A program made the position numbers and the translations under genes. Shown piece by piece: positions 23,699 to 35,974 of a stretch of 64,000 bases of DNA (position 1 is the first letter of the stretch; each line of letters begins with the position of its first letter). The stretch comes from Delphinus delphis (Eukaryota; Chordata; Mammalia; Artiodactyla; Delphinidae). The DNA lies in the NCBI RefSeq assembly GCF_949987515.2, contig NC_082688.1:78310731-78374730 (forward strand). Direction: 5' to 3'. The notes below the pieces were generated by a model. It was not told the origin of the DNA. It ran no database searches and saw only the letters and a list, made by a program, of their open reading frames with translations.

Positions 23699-23892
23699 TC
23701 ATTATCCCAGTGGGATTGGCTCCAGGACCTGCATGGATACCAAAATCTGTTGATATTCAGTCCCTTATATTCAGTGGTGTAGTACAGTCAGCCATCTGTA
23801 TCAGTGGGTTCCACATCAATGAATCAACGAACTTAGGATTGTGGTTGGTTGAGTGAATGGATAAAGAACCCGTGGATACAGAGGGCTGATTG
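23699..23892. mobile_element. Tigger/mariner-like non-autonomous DNA transposon
   Basis: About 194 bp flanked by TA dinucleotides (23697-23698, 23893-23894). Ends are inverted: cagtcatccttcattatccc against the complement of gtggatacagagggctgatt. The interior has ggattggctccaggacctgc and tggataccaaaatctg, familiar from Tigger-derived mammalian MITEs, plus a second end-like block near 23785, suggesting a composite or internally duplicated end. No transposase coding capacity. Confidence 0.8.
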
Positions 23893-23894
23893 TA

Positions 23895-24524
23895 GTAGAA
23901 ACACAAGATCTCTCTGTTTATTACGTTTTTGAGCGATGGATGATAGAGGCCCCATGTATAGTTTGACTAAGCAATCTTGTGCAGCTAGGACAGTCTTTAT
24001 GAAGTAAATTTTCTATATTGGACAGAATAGCTGATCTAAAGCTAGACATTAATTTTAGAAAAGCAATGCAAAAGTTATTGTTAATAATGTTTGAAAACCA
24101 TTTCTTGTTTAGGTGGATATTGCCAGACAGACTGTCAGAATGAATCAGTGCAACTTCTTGTTCTCTGAGCCAGTTGGAAGAAAAGATGAAAAAAAATAGT
24201 GCTGCTCTCATTCCTGGACCAGGACTGCGTAGAGTGCCAATTCTTGCTGGCAGTTGTGGAGACAATTTGTGAAAAGGCATCTAAGAAAATATCCTAACTA
24301 TAAAAAATTCTCCTTTGTGTAGCAAGAAAGTAAAATGAGATTTTCCTTCTTTAGTTCCAGCTGAGGTTCCAGTAGACAATAAAATAATACATACCAAGTA
24401 TGCCCCGATTCAAAAGTAAAGTGCTAGACTACCCACAGAGGACTCTAAGAGGAAATGGCTTGAACCTGATTTTTGCAACACTTAACCAGCATTCAGTTTA
24501 AAGAGTAGTGTAGTAGATTGTGGG
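23895..24524. other. Non-coding stretch, nothing recognised
   Basis: A minus-strand open frame of 119 codons (23921-24280) exists but shows no domain, and the region has no gene-like composition. I do not call it a gene. Confidence 0.4.
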
Positions 24525-24549
24525 TTCTTTTTTTTTTTTTTTTTTTCCT

Positions 24550-24850
24550 AGTCATAAGGAGGGCAAGAAAAACCTCAATCCCCTTGGAGCTAAGTAAACC
24601 CGTGTGACTAATTCTATCCAATTTGCTGTGAGAGAAATTGGCAGGAAGCACTTCTGGGCTGAAGCATGGGAAAGCAGTGATGAGACCTCCATGTACTTCT
24701 CCTAGCACATGAAGATGCTCCAAGTACCAGATAGCACAGCTACATTATGGGGGAGTCTCTGTTACACTGGTCCCTGAGTCTCTATATAGAAACGAACACT
24801 GCACCAACCTAAAATGAACTAACAGTGTAAATTAAAAAAAAATAAAAATA
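24550..24850. repeat. Probable old dispersed repeat, family not identified
   Basis: Preceded by a T run (24530-24546) and ended by an A-rich stretch (24833-24852). Wording such as ggaagcacttctgggctgaa and ctggtccctgagtctctata resembles a dispersed mammalian repeat I cannot name with certainty. Could also be unique sequence. Confidence 0.35.
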
Positions 24851-24852
24851 AA

Positions 24853-26089
24853 TATTACATTAAATTTCAAGATGTTGCCACAGGATAAACACGTTCATCC
24901 TGATCAATACTGGTATGAAAGCAATGAGATTGAAGTGATTGAGAAAATAAATCCCTTTAAGGAAATCTGTTGATCTACCCTTCAGGGGACTGCATGATAA
25001 TCACCTTGATTTCAAATGAGGCAAAAGGGCTTCAAGAGTACCAAATGAAAGCCTGGCCTGTGTCACCTAGACTCTGTTAGGGTACGGAGATAGTTAATAA
25101 GAGGCTGGAAGTTGGCTGAAGTAGTCTGTGGCATTAAAGGAGCAGAGCCACAATTGACTTCCAGAGTTACAAAGGAAGTATACTCATAAAATTGTTCTCC
25201 CTCAAAACTAACACAAATGTAAACAAAATATCTAAAATTAACCTTTTCAGAACTCTGGAAACTAACTAGTGTCACAGAATGAACTAAAAATAAACTAAAT
25301 TTATCCAAGAGAAAATGCTGAATCTTGGTGAGACAGTGAGGTCTATGACATTATAACTTCAGGTTATTCCCACCCACTCCCTCTCTCACTCGGTGGTGTT
25401 GTAACAGAGAAAAGCCATCAGTCTTTTAGCCTAAGAAGATGACTGCCCTCTTCTGGGTTTCCATTAAAAGTATCGTTCCCAGAGCACAGTCAATATTTTG
25501 TCCAAACTTTCAGATTCTTAGAAAATCTATATTCTTTGAGTGTGACCTCCATTTCATTTGACACAGACCTCAGATCAGCAAGGTAGGGTGAGCCAATTTC
25601 CAGAGCATTACTGAAACAAAATAAAATTGCTGGCAACATCTCAGCTGCCTACAGTTGTGAATTCAGTTGGGGTAGTCTGGCCAGGAATTTAAAAGGAAAT
25701 ATGGAAGAACTAGATAAGGGAACTTGGAAAGGTCCAACATATATGTGGGAATCTAAAAGTTTCAGTATATGTGAAAGGCTGTGTATATGCCCGGGAAAAA
25801 CACGAGAAAGGAGAAGTCTGATCTTGAGACACTGTGCCAGCAGGCAGTGAAAGTTAAGGCTGTCTTGTAAACTGTTTTGAAGTTTGAAGGTATTCTTCTC
25901 ATACAAATCCCTTTGCAAAGGATAGAAGAACCATAGGCAAGATAATTAAAGAAATCTTCTGACTACTCATTGGCTGAACACTAAATTATACTGACAGAGG
26001 GGTGCCCCACAGAAAGCCAGGCTTAAAAATAAACACAAGAACTTAACAGCAGCAGCAACAACAGCAACAACAACTAGCTAATAAAAAAA
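24853..26089. other. Non-coding stretch, nothing recognised
   Basis: No supported gene. The minus-strand frames at 25063-25308 and 25649-25918 have no domains. A short CAA/CAG-rich patch lies at about 26048-26080. Confidence 0.4.
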
Positions 26090-27530
26090 ACTCAGTGTGT
26101 ACACACTGCAGGAAAAACAGAACCTATAGAATTAGCTCAGGAGAGTTGCTAAACAAATAAGCATTTGAAACAATGGAGAGAAAAAGATAAAAAACACAGT
26201 AACAACAAACTTTAGAGGTTGGGTGGAGACTTGAGGAATCTGGTACCAGAGTTGTTACAATATGTTAGCTAAAATGTCCAATGTTCAACAAAAAAATTAT
26301 GAGACATTAAAAGAAATTGGAAAGTATGCCACATACACATAGGGTGGAAAAAGATACAATGTTCCTTGAGGAGGCTCATATTTTTAACTTAGTAGATACA
26401 AACTTCATTTAATTTTATAAACATGTCCAAAGAACTAAAGAAGACCATGTCTAAAGAAGGTATGCCAACAGTGTCTCACAATACAGGCAATACCATTAAA
26501 AAGAAAGAAATTATAAGAGTTAATGATACAAAATTCTGTGGTCAAAAATACAATAACCAAATGATATATTCACTAGAGTGGTTCAACGGTAGATTTCATC
26601 TGACAGAAGGAAAAAATCAGCAAACATACAGATAGCTCAAAATTATACAACGGAGGCAGAAGAAAATTAATAAAGAAAAAAATGAACAGAGGCTCATAGG
26701 CCTGTGGGACAGCATGAAGTATACCAACATATGCACAGTAAGAGTCCCAGAGAAAAATAAAAAGAGGCGGAAAGAAAATATTTGAAGACATAATGGTCAA
26801 AAACTTCCCAAATTTGATGAAAAATGTCAATTGACACATTAAAGAAGCTCAAAAAAACTTGAAAAAGGGTAAATTTAGTTATCCACATCTAGACACATCA
26901 TAGTCAAATGACAAATGTCAAAGACAAAGAGAAAGATGTGAAAGCAGCAAGAGAATAAAAATGTATCATGTAGAACTCCTCCTCAATAGGAATATTATGA
27001 AATTTGGAGGTGAGAAGACAGTGAGAACCATCTTTATAGTATTGAAAGGGAAAGACTATCAACCAAGAATTCTATATCCAGCTAAACTCTCCTCCAGAAG
27101 TGGATAAATTAAGATACTCATAGATAAAAACTGAGATAATTCGTTACTAGTGGAACTGCCCTAAAAGTAGTACTTCACGCTGAAATGACAGGCCACTGAC
27201 AGTAACTTGAATCCACACAATGAAAATAATTTGACAAAACACGTTTCATGATAAAAATAAATTCTGGGGATGTAAAGTACAGCATGCTGACTGTAGTTAA
27301 CAATACTATATAGTATATCTGAAAGTTGCTAAGAGAGTAGATTTAAGAAGTTCCCAGCATAAGAAAGAAAAAAATTGTAACTGTGTGGTGATGGAAGTGT
27401 TAAGTAATCTTACTGTGGTAATCATCTTGCAATCTACACATTTATAAAATCACTATGTTGTACATCTTAACCTAATACAATGTATATATCAATTATATAA
27501 CAATAAAGCTGGGGAAAAACTTCAGAAGGA
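26090..27530 (+). mobile_element. HAL1-like or internally deleted L1M element
   Basis: An old L1 5' region (aatgtccaatgttcaacaaa at about 26273) leads into degenerate ORF1 sequence: agagtcccagagaaaaataa, aaacttcccaaatttgatga, aagcagcaagagaataaaaa, ccaagaattctatatccagc (to about 27180). From 27235 it passes directly to an L1M 3' UTR: gatgtaaagtacagcatgct, taagagagtagatttaagaa, cactatgttgtacatcttaa, ending aataaagctgggg. No ORF2 sequence lies between. HAL1 elements are L1 relatives that lack ORF2, so this is the natural comparison; an internal deletion of a normal L1M gives the same picture. Confidence 0.75.
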
Positions 27531-27659
27531 TAAAACCAATGTTATCAGTGATTCTAACTGGGGAAAGATTGGGAAGGATACTATAGTTTGACACAGCAGC
27601 TTGAGCTAGACTTTGTATTTGTTGTTTGTTTTGTTTTATTTTTTAAATTATTTTTTGTT

Positions 27660-27885
27660 TGAGCCAGGGTTTGGAAACAGAGATCTGGATTCAAATCCTG
27701 GCTCTGCTCCTTCCTAGTGTTGTGACCTTGACATTTTGCTTAACCTCTCTTTCTCTGTGCAGTGGAGCTCATCATGGCACTGACCTCATATTGTGAGGAT
27801 TAAAATCAGACTAAAAACTATAAGGTACCTAGTTCAACACTTGGCACATAGTAACTAGTAAGTGTTCAGCATACTGTAATGTTTA
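27660..27885 (+). mobile_element. MIR SINE
   Basis: Clear MIR core: ctggattcaaatcctggctc, tgctccttcctagtgttgtg, gcttaacctctctttctctg, and a terminal cttggcacatagtaactagt segment. Better preserved than the other MIRs in the window. Confidence 0.9.
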
Positions 27886-28179
27886 TAAAGAAAATGTCTT
27901 ACTTTTATCATTACAGAGAAAGGAAAGCTATTTCAGTGGGTAGCGGTGGTTTGGGTTAAGAAGCTTAAGTAACATTCTCAGGAACTAAAATGTAATCGCC
28001 ACAGGGGACAAATTTGTTAACAAGGAAGAGTAAGAACTTGTCAAGTTTGGGAAATAAGAATGTGAAAGAATATCAAAGGGCAGAGGGAACCTAAAGACAA
28101 ATGGGGTAAAGTTCTGTAGACACTAAATAGGATACAAATCTTTAAAGAGAAAATAAAGTTAATTGGGACAATCTGTACT

Positions 28180-29221
28180 TGGAAAAAAGGCTATTCAATA
28201 AAAACCAGGACAAATACTTGTTTTGATTGTAAAAAACAAAAACAAAAAACAAACAAAAAGAAAACTCACCAAGCTAAGACTATAAGGGAATTTTCTCAAC
28301 TGGATAACATGCACCTGTGAAAAACCTACAGTTAACATTATACTTAATGGAAAAAGACTGAATGGGTTTCCCCTACAGTCAGGAACAAAACAAGAATGTC
28401 CATTCTTGCCCTTACTATTCAACATTCTATTGGAGGTTCTAGCCAAAACAATTAGGCAATAAAAATAAATGTGTCATTTATATGGAAAAGTAAGAATTAT
28501 AACACTCTCTATTTGAAGATGAAATGATCATATATGTACAAAATCATAAGGACTAAAACAAACTATTGTTGTTACATGAGTGTAACAACATGGTAGGATA
28601 CAAAATAAATATACAAAATTATCATATTTCTATGCACTAGAAATAAACTATTCAAAACTGAATTAAGAAAATTATCTCATTTGTATAGCAGCTAAAGCAA
28701 TAAAATACCTAGGAATACATTTAACAAAAAAAGAGCAAGACTTTCATATTGAAAATTACAAGCATTGTTGGAATAAACTAAATAAGATTTATATAAATGA
28801 AGAGACACCTTGTGTTCGTGGATTAGAAAATAGAATTTTTAAATGGCAATAATTGCCAATTTATCTTCAAATCCAACACAATTCCTATCAAAATACAAGT
28901 GTTTTCTCTGTTTTTTTTTATTTGCTTATTTATTGCAGGATATGGCAAGCCATCCCTAACTTCATATAAAAATGCAAAGAACACAGAACAGCTGAAACAA
29001 TCTTGAAAAAGAAGAACAAAGTTGCAGGGCTCCTGTTTTCTAATCTCAAAAACTTACTACAGACTTACAGTAATGAACATAGGTTTGTATTGCCATAAGG
29101 ATAGACATAGATCAATGGAATAGAATTGAGATCCAGTGATAAACCCTTATACTTATGGTCAATATATTTGCCACAAGTGTTCCAGGACAATTTAATGGAG
29201 GAAAGAATAGTCGTTTCAAAC
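28180..29221 (+). mobile_element. Ancient L1M ORF2 fragment
   Basis: Degenerate ORF2 reverse-transcriptase region in L1 order: ccctacagtcaggaacaaaa (RQG motif zone), cattcttgcccttactattc, tttgaagatgaaatgatcat where FADD is expected, aaaatacctaggaatacatt, gaagaacaaagttgcagggc, and cttatggtcaatatatttgc. Numerous stops. An L-rich minus-strand frame (28195-28446) is only its antisense. Confidence 0.85.
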
Positions 29222-29540
29222 TGTTCAAGGTCTTATTAAGGAACAGTTCCCATTACCTGATCAAAGCAAACCATGCCTGCACAGCAGGATTTTATTGCCA
29301 ATGCCTCCTGAAACACACTTCAGTAGTCTTCCCATTATACCTGGCCACAGATAGGTTAAGAGTAGCAGAAAGAGAATTATGTTCCATGAGGCTGACCATG
29401 CCTGCTACTATTAAAACAACTTGGTGTCCTGGAACCTTTGAAGTCAGTTTAACCTGGTATTAAGGATTATTTTCTCTTGAAATGCTGAACAATTCACATT
29501 CAATAAATTATAGTAAAGCCTCCTATTTTTACCCTAAAAA
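29222..29540 (+). other. Unidentified insert with AATAAA and A-rich end
   Basis: L1 similarity stops at gaatagtcgtttcaa. What follows is not L1, is less A+T rich, has AATAAA at 29502-29507 and an A-rich end at 29536-29548. That arrangement resembles the 3' end of a retrocopied transcript. The 102-codon frame 29155-29463 starts in L1 sequence and runs through it; the protein matches nothing I know. I see no target-site duplication. Confidence 0.35.
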
Positions 29541-30119
29541 AATAAAAATTGTGTGCTTAAAGACACTACTTAAAAATTCCCAAGAACCTGCTTGGCAGGG
29601 TGTGAAAAATACAAATTGCTTTTTGAGAAGGGTCACATAATAGAAGGATTTTATCATTGTTACTTTGGCAATGCTGCTGTTGTAAGAGGATTTATCTTCT
29701 CTGTCTTTAAATAATAGAATACATAAAAAGAGAGGGAGTATGTATCAGTAAAATCTATGGTTCATGGAATATTTCTGAGCTGTCTATCAAAAACTTCTCT
29801 TGCAAGAGGCATTCCCTATAACTATTTAAAACACAAATTGCTTGCCTCACATTTGACTCACTATTGAAGAAGCCAATATATGCAGAGACAGGAGATGATG
29901 ATTTTGTTATAATATCTCATTCCTATTCACAATTTCATCTACTTTATCCTAGATAAAAACTTTTTTTTCTTTAACAGCAATCTCAAGGAAAAGAAAAAGA
30001 ATGTCTTTTTCTCAATGTAGTCTTTTTAAATTTACTTCCTAATTGATGTGCTTCTATAGGACTTAAAACATGTGTTAACTAATTAAAACAATCAAATTTC
30101 TAATTTATTCTCTATTTAC

Positions 30120-30590
30120 ATTTTCTTCTTCTTTACATCTACTCTTGAAACAATTGCATTTAAGGGCTTTTGTCTCTACTACTGCTCTTGTCAATATTAA
30201 TGATGATCTCCATGCTGCAAAATCAATTGGTTAATTCTCAGTTCTCATTTTAGTTGACATTTAGGCAGAATTTGAGGTAATTGATACATATGACATTCTG
30301 TCTTCAGCTGTATGTGATTCTCTCTTGGTTCTATTCAGACATTCTCAGTCTCTTTGGCCCATTTCTTCCACATGGTGATCTGTAAATGCCAGAGAAGTTT
30401 CTGATCTCATCTTCTAGTTTCGTCTTCCTCACACACTCAAGTCCACCTCCACTGGCCTTATCACTAAGCCTCCAAGGTACTAAGACACTCTAACTTCAAA
30501 TCCCCTTCCCAATGCCCAGAATGTTACGCTCCCCCAGCCACCCATATGATTCACACCATTTCTGATAAACGTATCAAAAATGATCTTCCT
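30120..30590 (+). mobile_element. LINE-2 fragment
   Basis: Degenerate L2 coding strand: tgatgatctccatgctgcaa, atcaattggttaattctcag, gacattctcagtctctttgg, caagtccacctccactggcc, cccagaatgttacgctcccc. The order follows the L2 RT-to-3' region. Full of stops; no coding capacity. Confidence 0.75.
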
Positions 30591-30595
30591 TGCTC

Positions 30596-30780
30596 CAGTG
30601 CTCAACATATGGTCTATGAAATATTTACATCAAAAGGAGCTCATAGTAATTATTAAATAAGTAAATTATGTTCTCCCCTCAAGACCTATGGAATTAGGTC
30701 TCTAGGACTGTGTTCCTGGAAATCATTTAAAAATATCTTCTGAGTTGATTCTGATACATCATCAAATTTGAGGACCACTG
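30596..30780. mobile_element. MER5-like hAT non-autonomous DNA transposon
   Basis: Ends cagtgctcaacatatg and (complement of) caaatttgaggaccactg form imperfect inverted termini of the CAGTG...CACTG type. The interior gagttgattctgatacatca resembles MER5/Charlie MITEs. No clear 8-bp target duplication remains. Confidence 0.65.
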
Positions 30781-31009
30781 ATAGAGAGTTGGAGCCAGAG
30801 TTAATGCAATAAACACAACAAATAAGCTTATTTCACATAGAAGCCAAGTTTCAAGAGGTCTGAATCCACACAGGTATCCATTCTTTAGCCTCAGACTTGT
30901 ATATTTTGGCAGTAAAGGAGATGAGGGTTATAGAATAAAAGGTGAATAATTTATGAAGTTGATTAACTGGACTACCATTCTTGGGCCTAAAGGTAATAAT
31001 TTAATACAT

Positions 31010-31235
31010 CTCTTTCATTCTTTCATATAATTAGCTACGTTGAGCATCTTTTCATGTGCCTGTTGGCCATCTTTATATCTATCTAGGTCTTCTGCCCATT
31101 TTTTGATTGTGTTATTTGTGTGTGTGTGTGTGTGTGTGTTTCACATTGAGTTGTATGAGCTGTTTGTATATTTTGGGAATTAACCCCGTGTCAGTTGCAT
31201 CGATTGCAAGTATTTTCTCCCACTGGAAAAAAAAG
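31010..31235 (-). mobile_element. L1 ORF2 fragment, antisense, with (GT)n
   Basis: gagcatcttttcatgtgcct, ggtcttctgcccattttttg, gagctgtttgtatattttgg and tgcaagtattttctcccact are the antisense of the late ORF2 region (compare 36510-36690). A GT microsatellite of about 24 bp (31116-31139) has grown inside the element. Confidence 0.88.
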
Positions 31236-32628
31236 AAAAAATAGATCCCTTTAAATTTCCACTTTCCCATGAGATAATACTGACTGCCTCCATTCCAAAA
31301 AACATATAACATGGAATGGAAACACTTATGTGTATAGCATAATTAGGAGAGAGAAAACACTAAAGTTCAATTTACACATATAAGTGGAGAATGTCAGTGT
31401 ATACATACATAAAGGAAACACCTGAAATCAGCAGAGCTGGGTTCAGAGTTTATAACAAACAAGCAGTCTGAGAGACCTTGCAGAGAAGAGGATAGGACAG
31501 GGGAATTCTAGCAGAAGCAAAACACACACATAATCACCCTCAAAAAGAGAGAGTCTCAAGCTGTGTGTCAACTTCCAACAACTAGTCTGAGATATGACAG
31601 ACCAGATCAATGTCTACAGAACAACCCAAAGAAAAGGACTTCAAAGTGAGTGGGACCAGAGAAGGTAATCTGGGAAGGTGATATTTTATGAAGAGAGGAA
31701 AATATTTTGGAAAAGAACAGGTCTCTTGGAGGACAAGTGATACAATGAAAGAAGAAAGCAAGTCCTACAGAAACAGAATATCACAAAATGAGAAGATCTG
31801 TTAATCCCCAAATAAAATAAAACAAAGCATTGTCTATTCATGTGAAGCTTCACTGGATAAAAACCATGATCTGGAATTTCAGCAACATAGGAATATGGGG
31901 CAAAATCAGCTTTGACAAAGTTTGATTTAGACGTTTTCCTCAGGAAAACATCCAAAGACCCAGTGGAGCCAAAGAAGGTGAAGCCCATGCATGTAGTGAA
32001 TCACTGTCAGGTCAGAACTTTAACATTTATACAAAGAGCACTCAGCATTAGGGAAGTTCCTGGTTATTCCTTCATTTTTCATTGTGTAACACCAAACGGT
32101 ATATTTATATTCAGAAATAATGTTAGTTTCCCAAAAGTTCTTTCAAAGAGAGTACAAAATATGTCTTAGCTAAATCGCAATAGAAGTTTCATAATTTATC
32201 AGGAGTCAGGGATGCCAGAGAAATAAAGAAATTAATCCAAATTACCAAAAATTGGTTCTGCTTACCATCTTTGCTGTTGACCTCAAAGTATGACCCTAAA
32301 GTCATAACCCTAACAGTCAATGAGTCTCAAAATCTTGTGACATAAAACATTTTCACTTCTCTTAGATATATCAGAAGTCTTGCTCTTTTAACCCTGGTGT
32401 TAGTGAAAAATACAATGGGAACTTTTGTGTCTCTAATGGGGTAAACGGTTTTCTCAAGTGAGTAGTCATTTGTGACACTCACCTGTTCAACAAAGTATCC
32501 TTTTTTGATTGATGGTGCCCTTGTGACACTGGGAAGAAGAGGAAAGTAACTTTGATTGATGAATGATAAGAAACTGTACTATGTAAGAATGTGATCCAGA
32601 AGAGTGGCCACTGTTACTGATTCCAATT
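31236..32628. other. Non-coding stretch, nothing recognised
   Basis: No gene recognised. The minus frame 31686-31988 (100 codons) and plus frame 31912-32169 (85 codons) overlap in opposite directions and neither shows a domain. Confidence 0.4.
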
Positions 32629-32649
32629 TTATATATATATATATATATT
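32629..32649. repeat. (TA)n microsatellite
   Basis: About ten uninterrupted TA units. Confidence 0.9.
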
Positions 32650-34119
32650 TTCTTTCCTGCTAAAATTCCTTTGGACACATATCCCAGGAAAAAGGATTAA
32701 ATAATTGTGGCCATATTTATATAGAAATACTAGGGTCTTATTAAATCAAAACAAACTCTCTAAAACATATTTGTGGAATCTATTTGCACTGTTAGCGAGT
32801 TTCAGGAAAACAAAAATCTGTATCTTGCCTTCTATATGACCAGATAAGTATTACTTATATGCAAAGATAAAAATCAAATACATGTCCCCAAATTAATATT
32901 CACGAGAAACTTCTGGTTTTACTTGCCTCCCTTGTGTTTCAAAGACTTAGCAAATTTATTGATTCCTAGGAAACCAACAAATGTCAACAACAGAAACACC
33001 TTGATATGCTTAGAAAATAGACTTACAATAAATCCATAATCGGGTAATGTTAATTTAGTAAAATGTCATACTCGAAACAATATTAGACATTAATATTGCA
33101 TATTAGAAATCATTATTCTTAAGAAACCCCCTTAGAGGTAGTAATACAATGTCTTTTAATCCATTAGTTAACAAGTTTATATAATCACAGATCTGATCCC
33201 TTTGTACCTCACCATACCTGTTACACACACATACACATATACAGCACACTGAAGACTAGTAATTATAATATATTATACTAGAATAATTATAGCCAAGAGC
33301 TACTGTTAATCAGAAACTCTCCTGTTTGACACTGCCTTTATGGAAGGTGACAGGATTCTAGAAATAGTTACTATGGAGAATCAATGTCAAATGGGGTAAA
33401 ATCTGTACTCTAATTATGCCATCTGATTCTTGAGAAGAAGCATAAAGAAACATTTGGATCAATGCATTTAGATGGTTAAGCAGAATTCACTTGTCTTAGA
33501 AAAAAGGTTCATAACAGAGGGCCAACTAATATTTGGAAGTTTGCCCAGCATCCCTTCATTTGTAACATATACAAAAATCTTGGTAATTCAATATGTATAC
33601 AGTGCCTTAATTAATTAGCTATTCATTAGTTCATTTAGCAAATATTAACTGACCACCTTTTGTGTGTCAGGTAATCTGTAAGAAGGTCACTATGCAGATG
33701 CTCTTCTTGGCCTTAAGGATCTCTCTCAGTGTAAGAGACAGTTTTCTGCATTTAGGAGTGATGAAGTTCAGAGATCTGGAGCTCCCAATTAGAATGAACA
33801 CTTTAAATGTAAGAGTTTAGTGACAATAATAAACAGGAGGTTAGTTTTCAGAAATAATGGTATATATTACAACTAAGTTCTGAAAATTAATGATTATCTA
33901 TTGTCTTATAATCACTATTATGAACTCCCAGGGAGGATTAATATTTAAGAATATATAGTGACAACAGGATATTATATTGAAACATCTACTCATTTTTTCC
34001 TCAATATTAAAATACATAAGAAACAAGAACTTCTACATAGCTGTTTTTTGGATTAATTGAATTGAAATTCAAGAGTAAAGGTCTACTTCTAGTCACCTAT
34101 TTATGAATTATAAGAGCTA
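32650..34119. other. A+T-rich stretch, little recognised
   Basis: No gene. The patch at about 33620-33670 (ttagcaaatattaactgacc, ttttgtgtgtcagg) may be the remnant of an L2 or MIR-class tail, too diverged to call. Confidence 0.4.
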
Positions 34120-34335
34120 TCATTTACTGAGCTCTTTATTTATTATCTCATATAAACATTCAGTTCTGACAACAATAATGAGAAGTTGGTGCTAATAATT
34201 TTGCCATTTAATATGTGAGGAAATTAAAGGAAGCAAGTTATCTAATTTGCCCTAGGCCTCAAGAATCTAGTAAGTAAGGGAACCAAAAACCTAATATTAG
34301 CAGTCTGACTCCAATGATCATTTCTTAACATTATT
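34120..34335 (+). mobile_element. MIR SINE
   Basis: atcatttactgagctcttta, ttatctcatataaacattca, tatgtgaggaaattaaagga, tctaatttgccctaggcctc, agtctgactccaatgatc reproduce the MIR consensus order with much divergence. Confidence 0.8.
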
Positions 34336-34539
34336 ACTCTTTTGTATAGATGTAAAGTATGTATATTTATATTTAGGTAGTATTATGTACATTTAGGTGT
34401 TATTTATGTATCTACACACATATATACATAAATATATGTTTTGTTTTCCATTTTTGCCCTTGGTGAAGAGGCGGTAATAATGTTGAATAGCAGATCATAA
34501 GAGTTGCAAGTAAAGTTTAAGAAAAAAAGTTAACAGGAA

Positions 34540-35056
34540 TTAATCAATAATAATGTAATATCTTTGTATGGTGACAAACGGTAACTAGACTTATTGTGGT
34601 GATCATTTTGCAATGTACAGAAACATCAAATTACTATGTCGTGCAGCAGGAACTAACATAGTGTTGTAGGTCAATTATACTTCAAATGAAACAAACTCAC
34701 AGAAAAACGAGATCATATTTGGGCTTAACAGAGGTGAAGGCTGGGGGTAAGGAGAATTGGATGGAGGGGGTCTTCCAGTGAAAAGACAAGTAAGTATGGG
34801 GGATGTAGTGTACAACATGATGACTGTGGTTAACATTGCTGTGTGGTTTATATGAAAGTAGTTAAGAGAGCAAATTTTAAGAGTTCTCATCACAAGGAAT
34901 TTTTTTTCCTTTTATTTTGTATTTACATGAGATTATGGATGTTCACTAAACTTATTGTGGCATACATTTCATGATGTAAGTCAGATAAATGAATATACTG
35001 TACACCTTAAACTTAGTGCTGTAGTCAATCATATCTCAATAAAACTGGAAGAAAAA
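34540..35056 (+). mobile_element. L1M 3' end
   Basis: Two successive related 3' UTR modules: ggtaactagacttattgtgg, catagtgttgtaggtcaatt, then gggatgtagtgtacaacatg, ggatgttcactaaacttatt and a terminal atctcaataaaactgg. The same double-module arrangement recurs at 56690-57220, so it is a subfamily trait and not a local duplication. Confidence 0.85.
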
Positions 35057-35974
35057 AAGAAAAATGTTAACAGAGCACCTCTGAATACTTTTATAAATCA
35101 AAACAATAAAGAAAAGGAGATGGCAGTTGAAGTCTGAATACAGATCTGTACTTCTTGCAATGAAAAAACAAAAAAAAAGCATTTTTATGAAGGTAAATAA
35201 TTCATCACATTCAATTAAATTCCATTTTTATGTTTTCAAATTATATATGTAGTTTTTCAGAAAAATCAATGATACAGATATTAACTTTCTGTCTTAAGAT
35301 TCATTCCTCTACTTCAATCCTCTAATCCAAAATAAGGATTGTGATTAATTTTTTAAAATTATACTAAACTGAATCTTCTTCCAAATGCTGAACTTTCCCA
35401 ATATTGTCTATCTGAACCTCATAAGACTCTAAACAGACAATAATTATCATACTATCATGATATGGTAAAGTGAGAAGGCAGCACATTGCTTAAATATGTT
35501 GAAATTGAAAACAATCTAAAGATTGACCATGCTAATGAAGACAAACAAAGTACACATCTGATATTTTCCAACAGTGAGATCAATAAATTTCCCTAATGAA
35601 AATGACTTAAAATATAAAATATTTTTAACATCTTTATTGGAGTATAATTGCTTTACAATGTTGTGTTAGCTTCTGCTATATAACAAAGTGAATAAGTTAT
35701 ATGTATACATATAACCCATATCCCCTCCCTCTTGCACCTCCCTCCCACCTCTCTAGGTGGTCACAAAGCACCTAGCTGATCTCCCTGTGCTAGGCAGCTT
35801 CTTCCCACTAGTTCTTTCTTTTACATTTGGTAGCACATAAATGTCAATGTTACTCTCTCACTTCATCCCAGCATACCCTTCCCCCCGCTATGTCCTCAAG
35901 TCCGTTCTCTAGGTCTGCGTCTTTATTCGTGTCCTGCCTCTAGGTTCATCAGAACCATTTTTTCTATTCTTTTT

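Noticed and set aside
23921..24280. 119-codon minus-strand open frame
   Set aside because: No recognisable domain, and it contains a poly-Phe run from an A-rich stretch. Mammalian exons would need splice signals and conservation that I cannot see.
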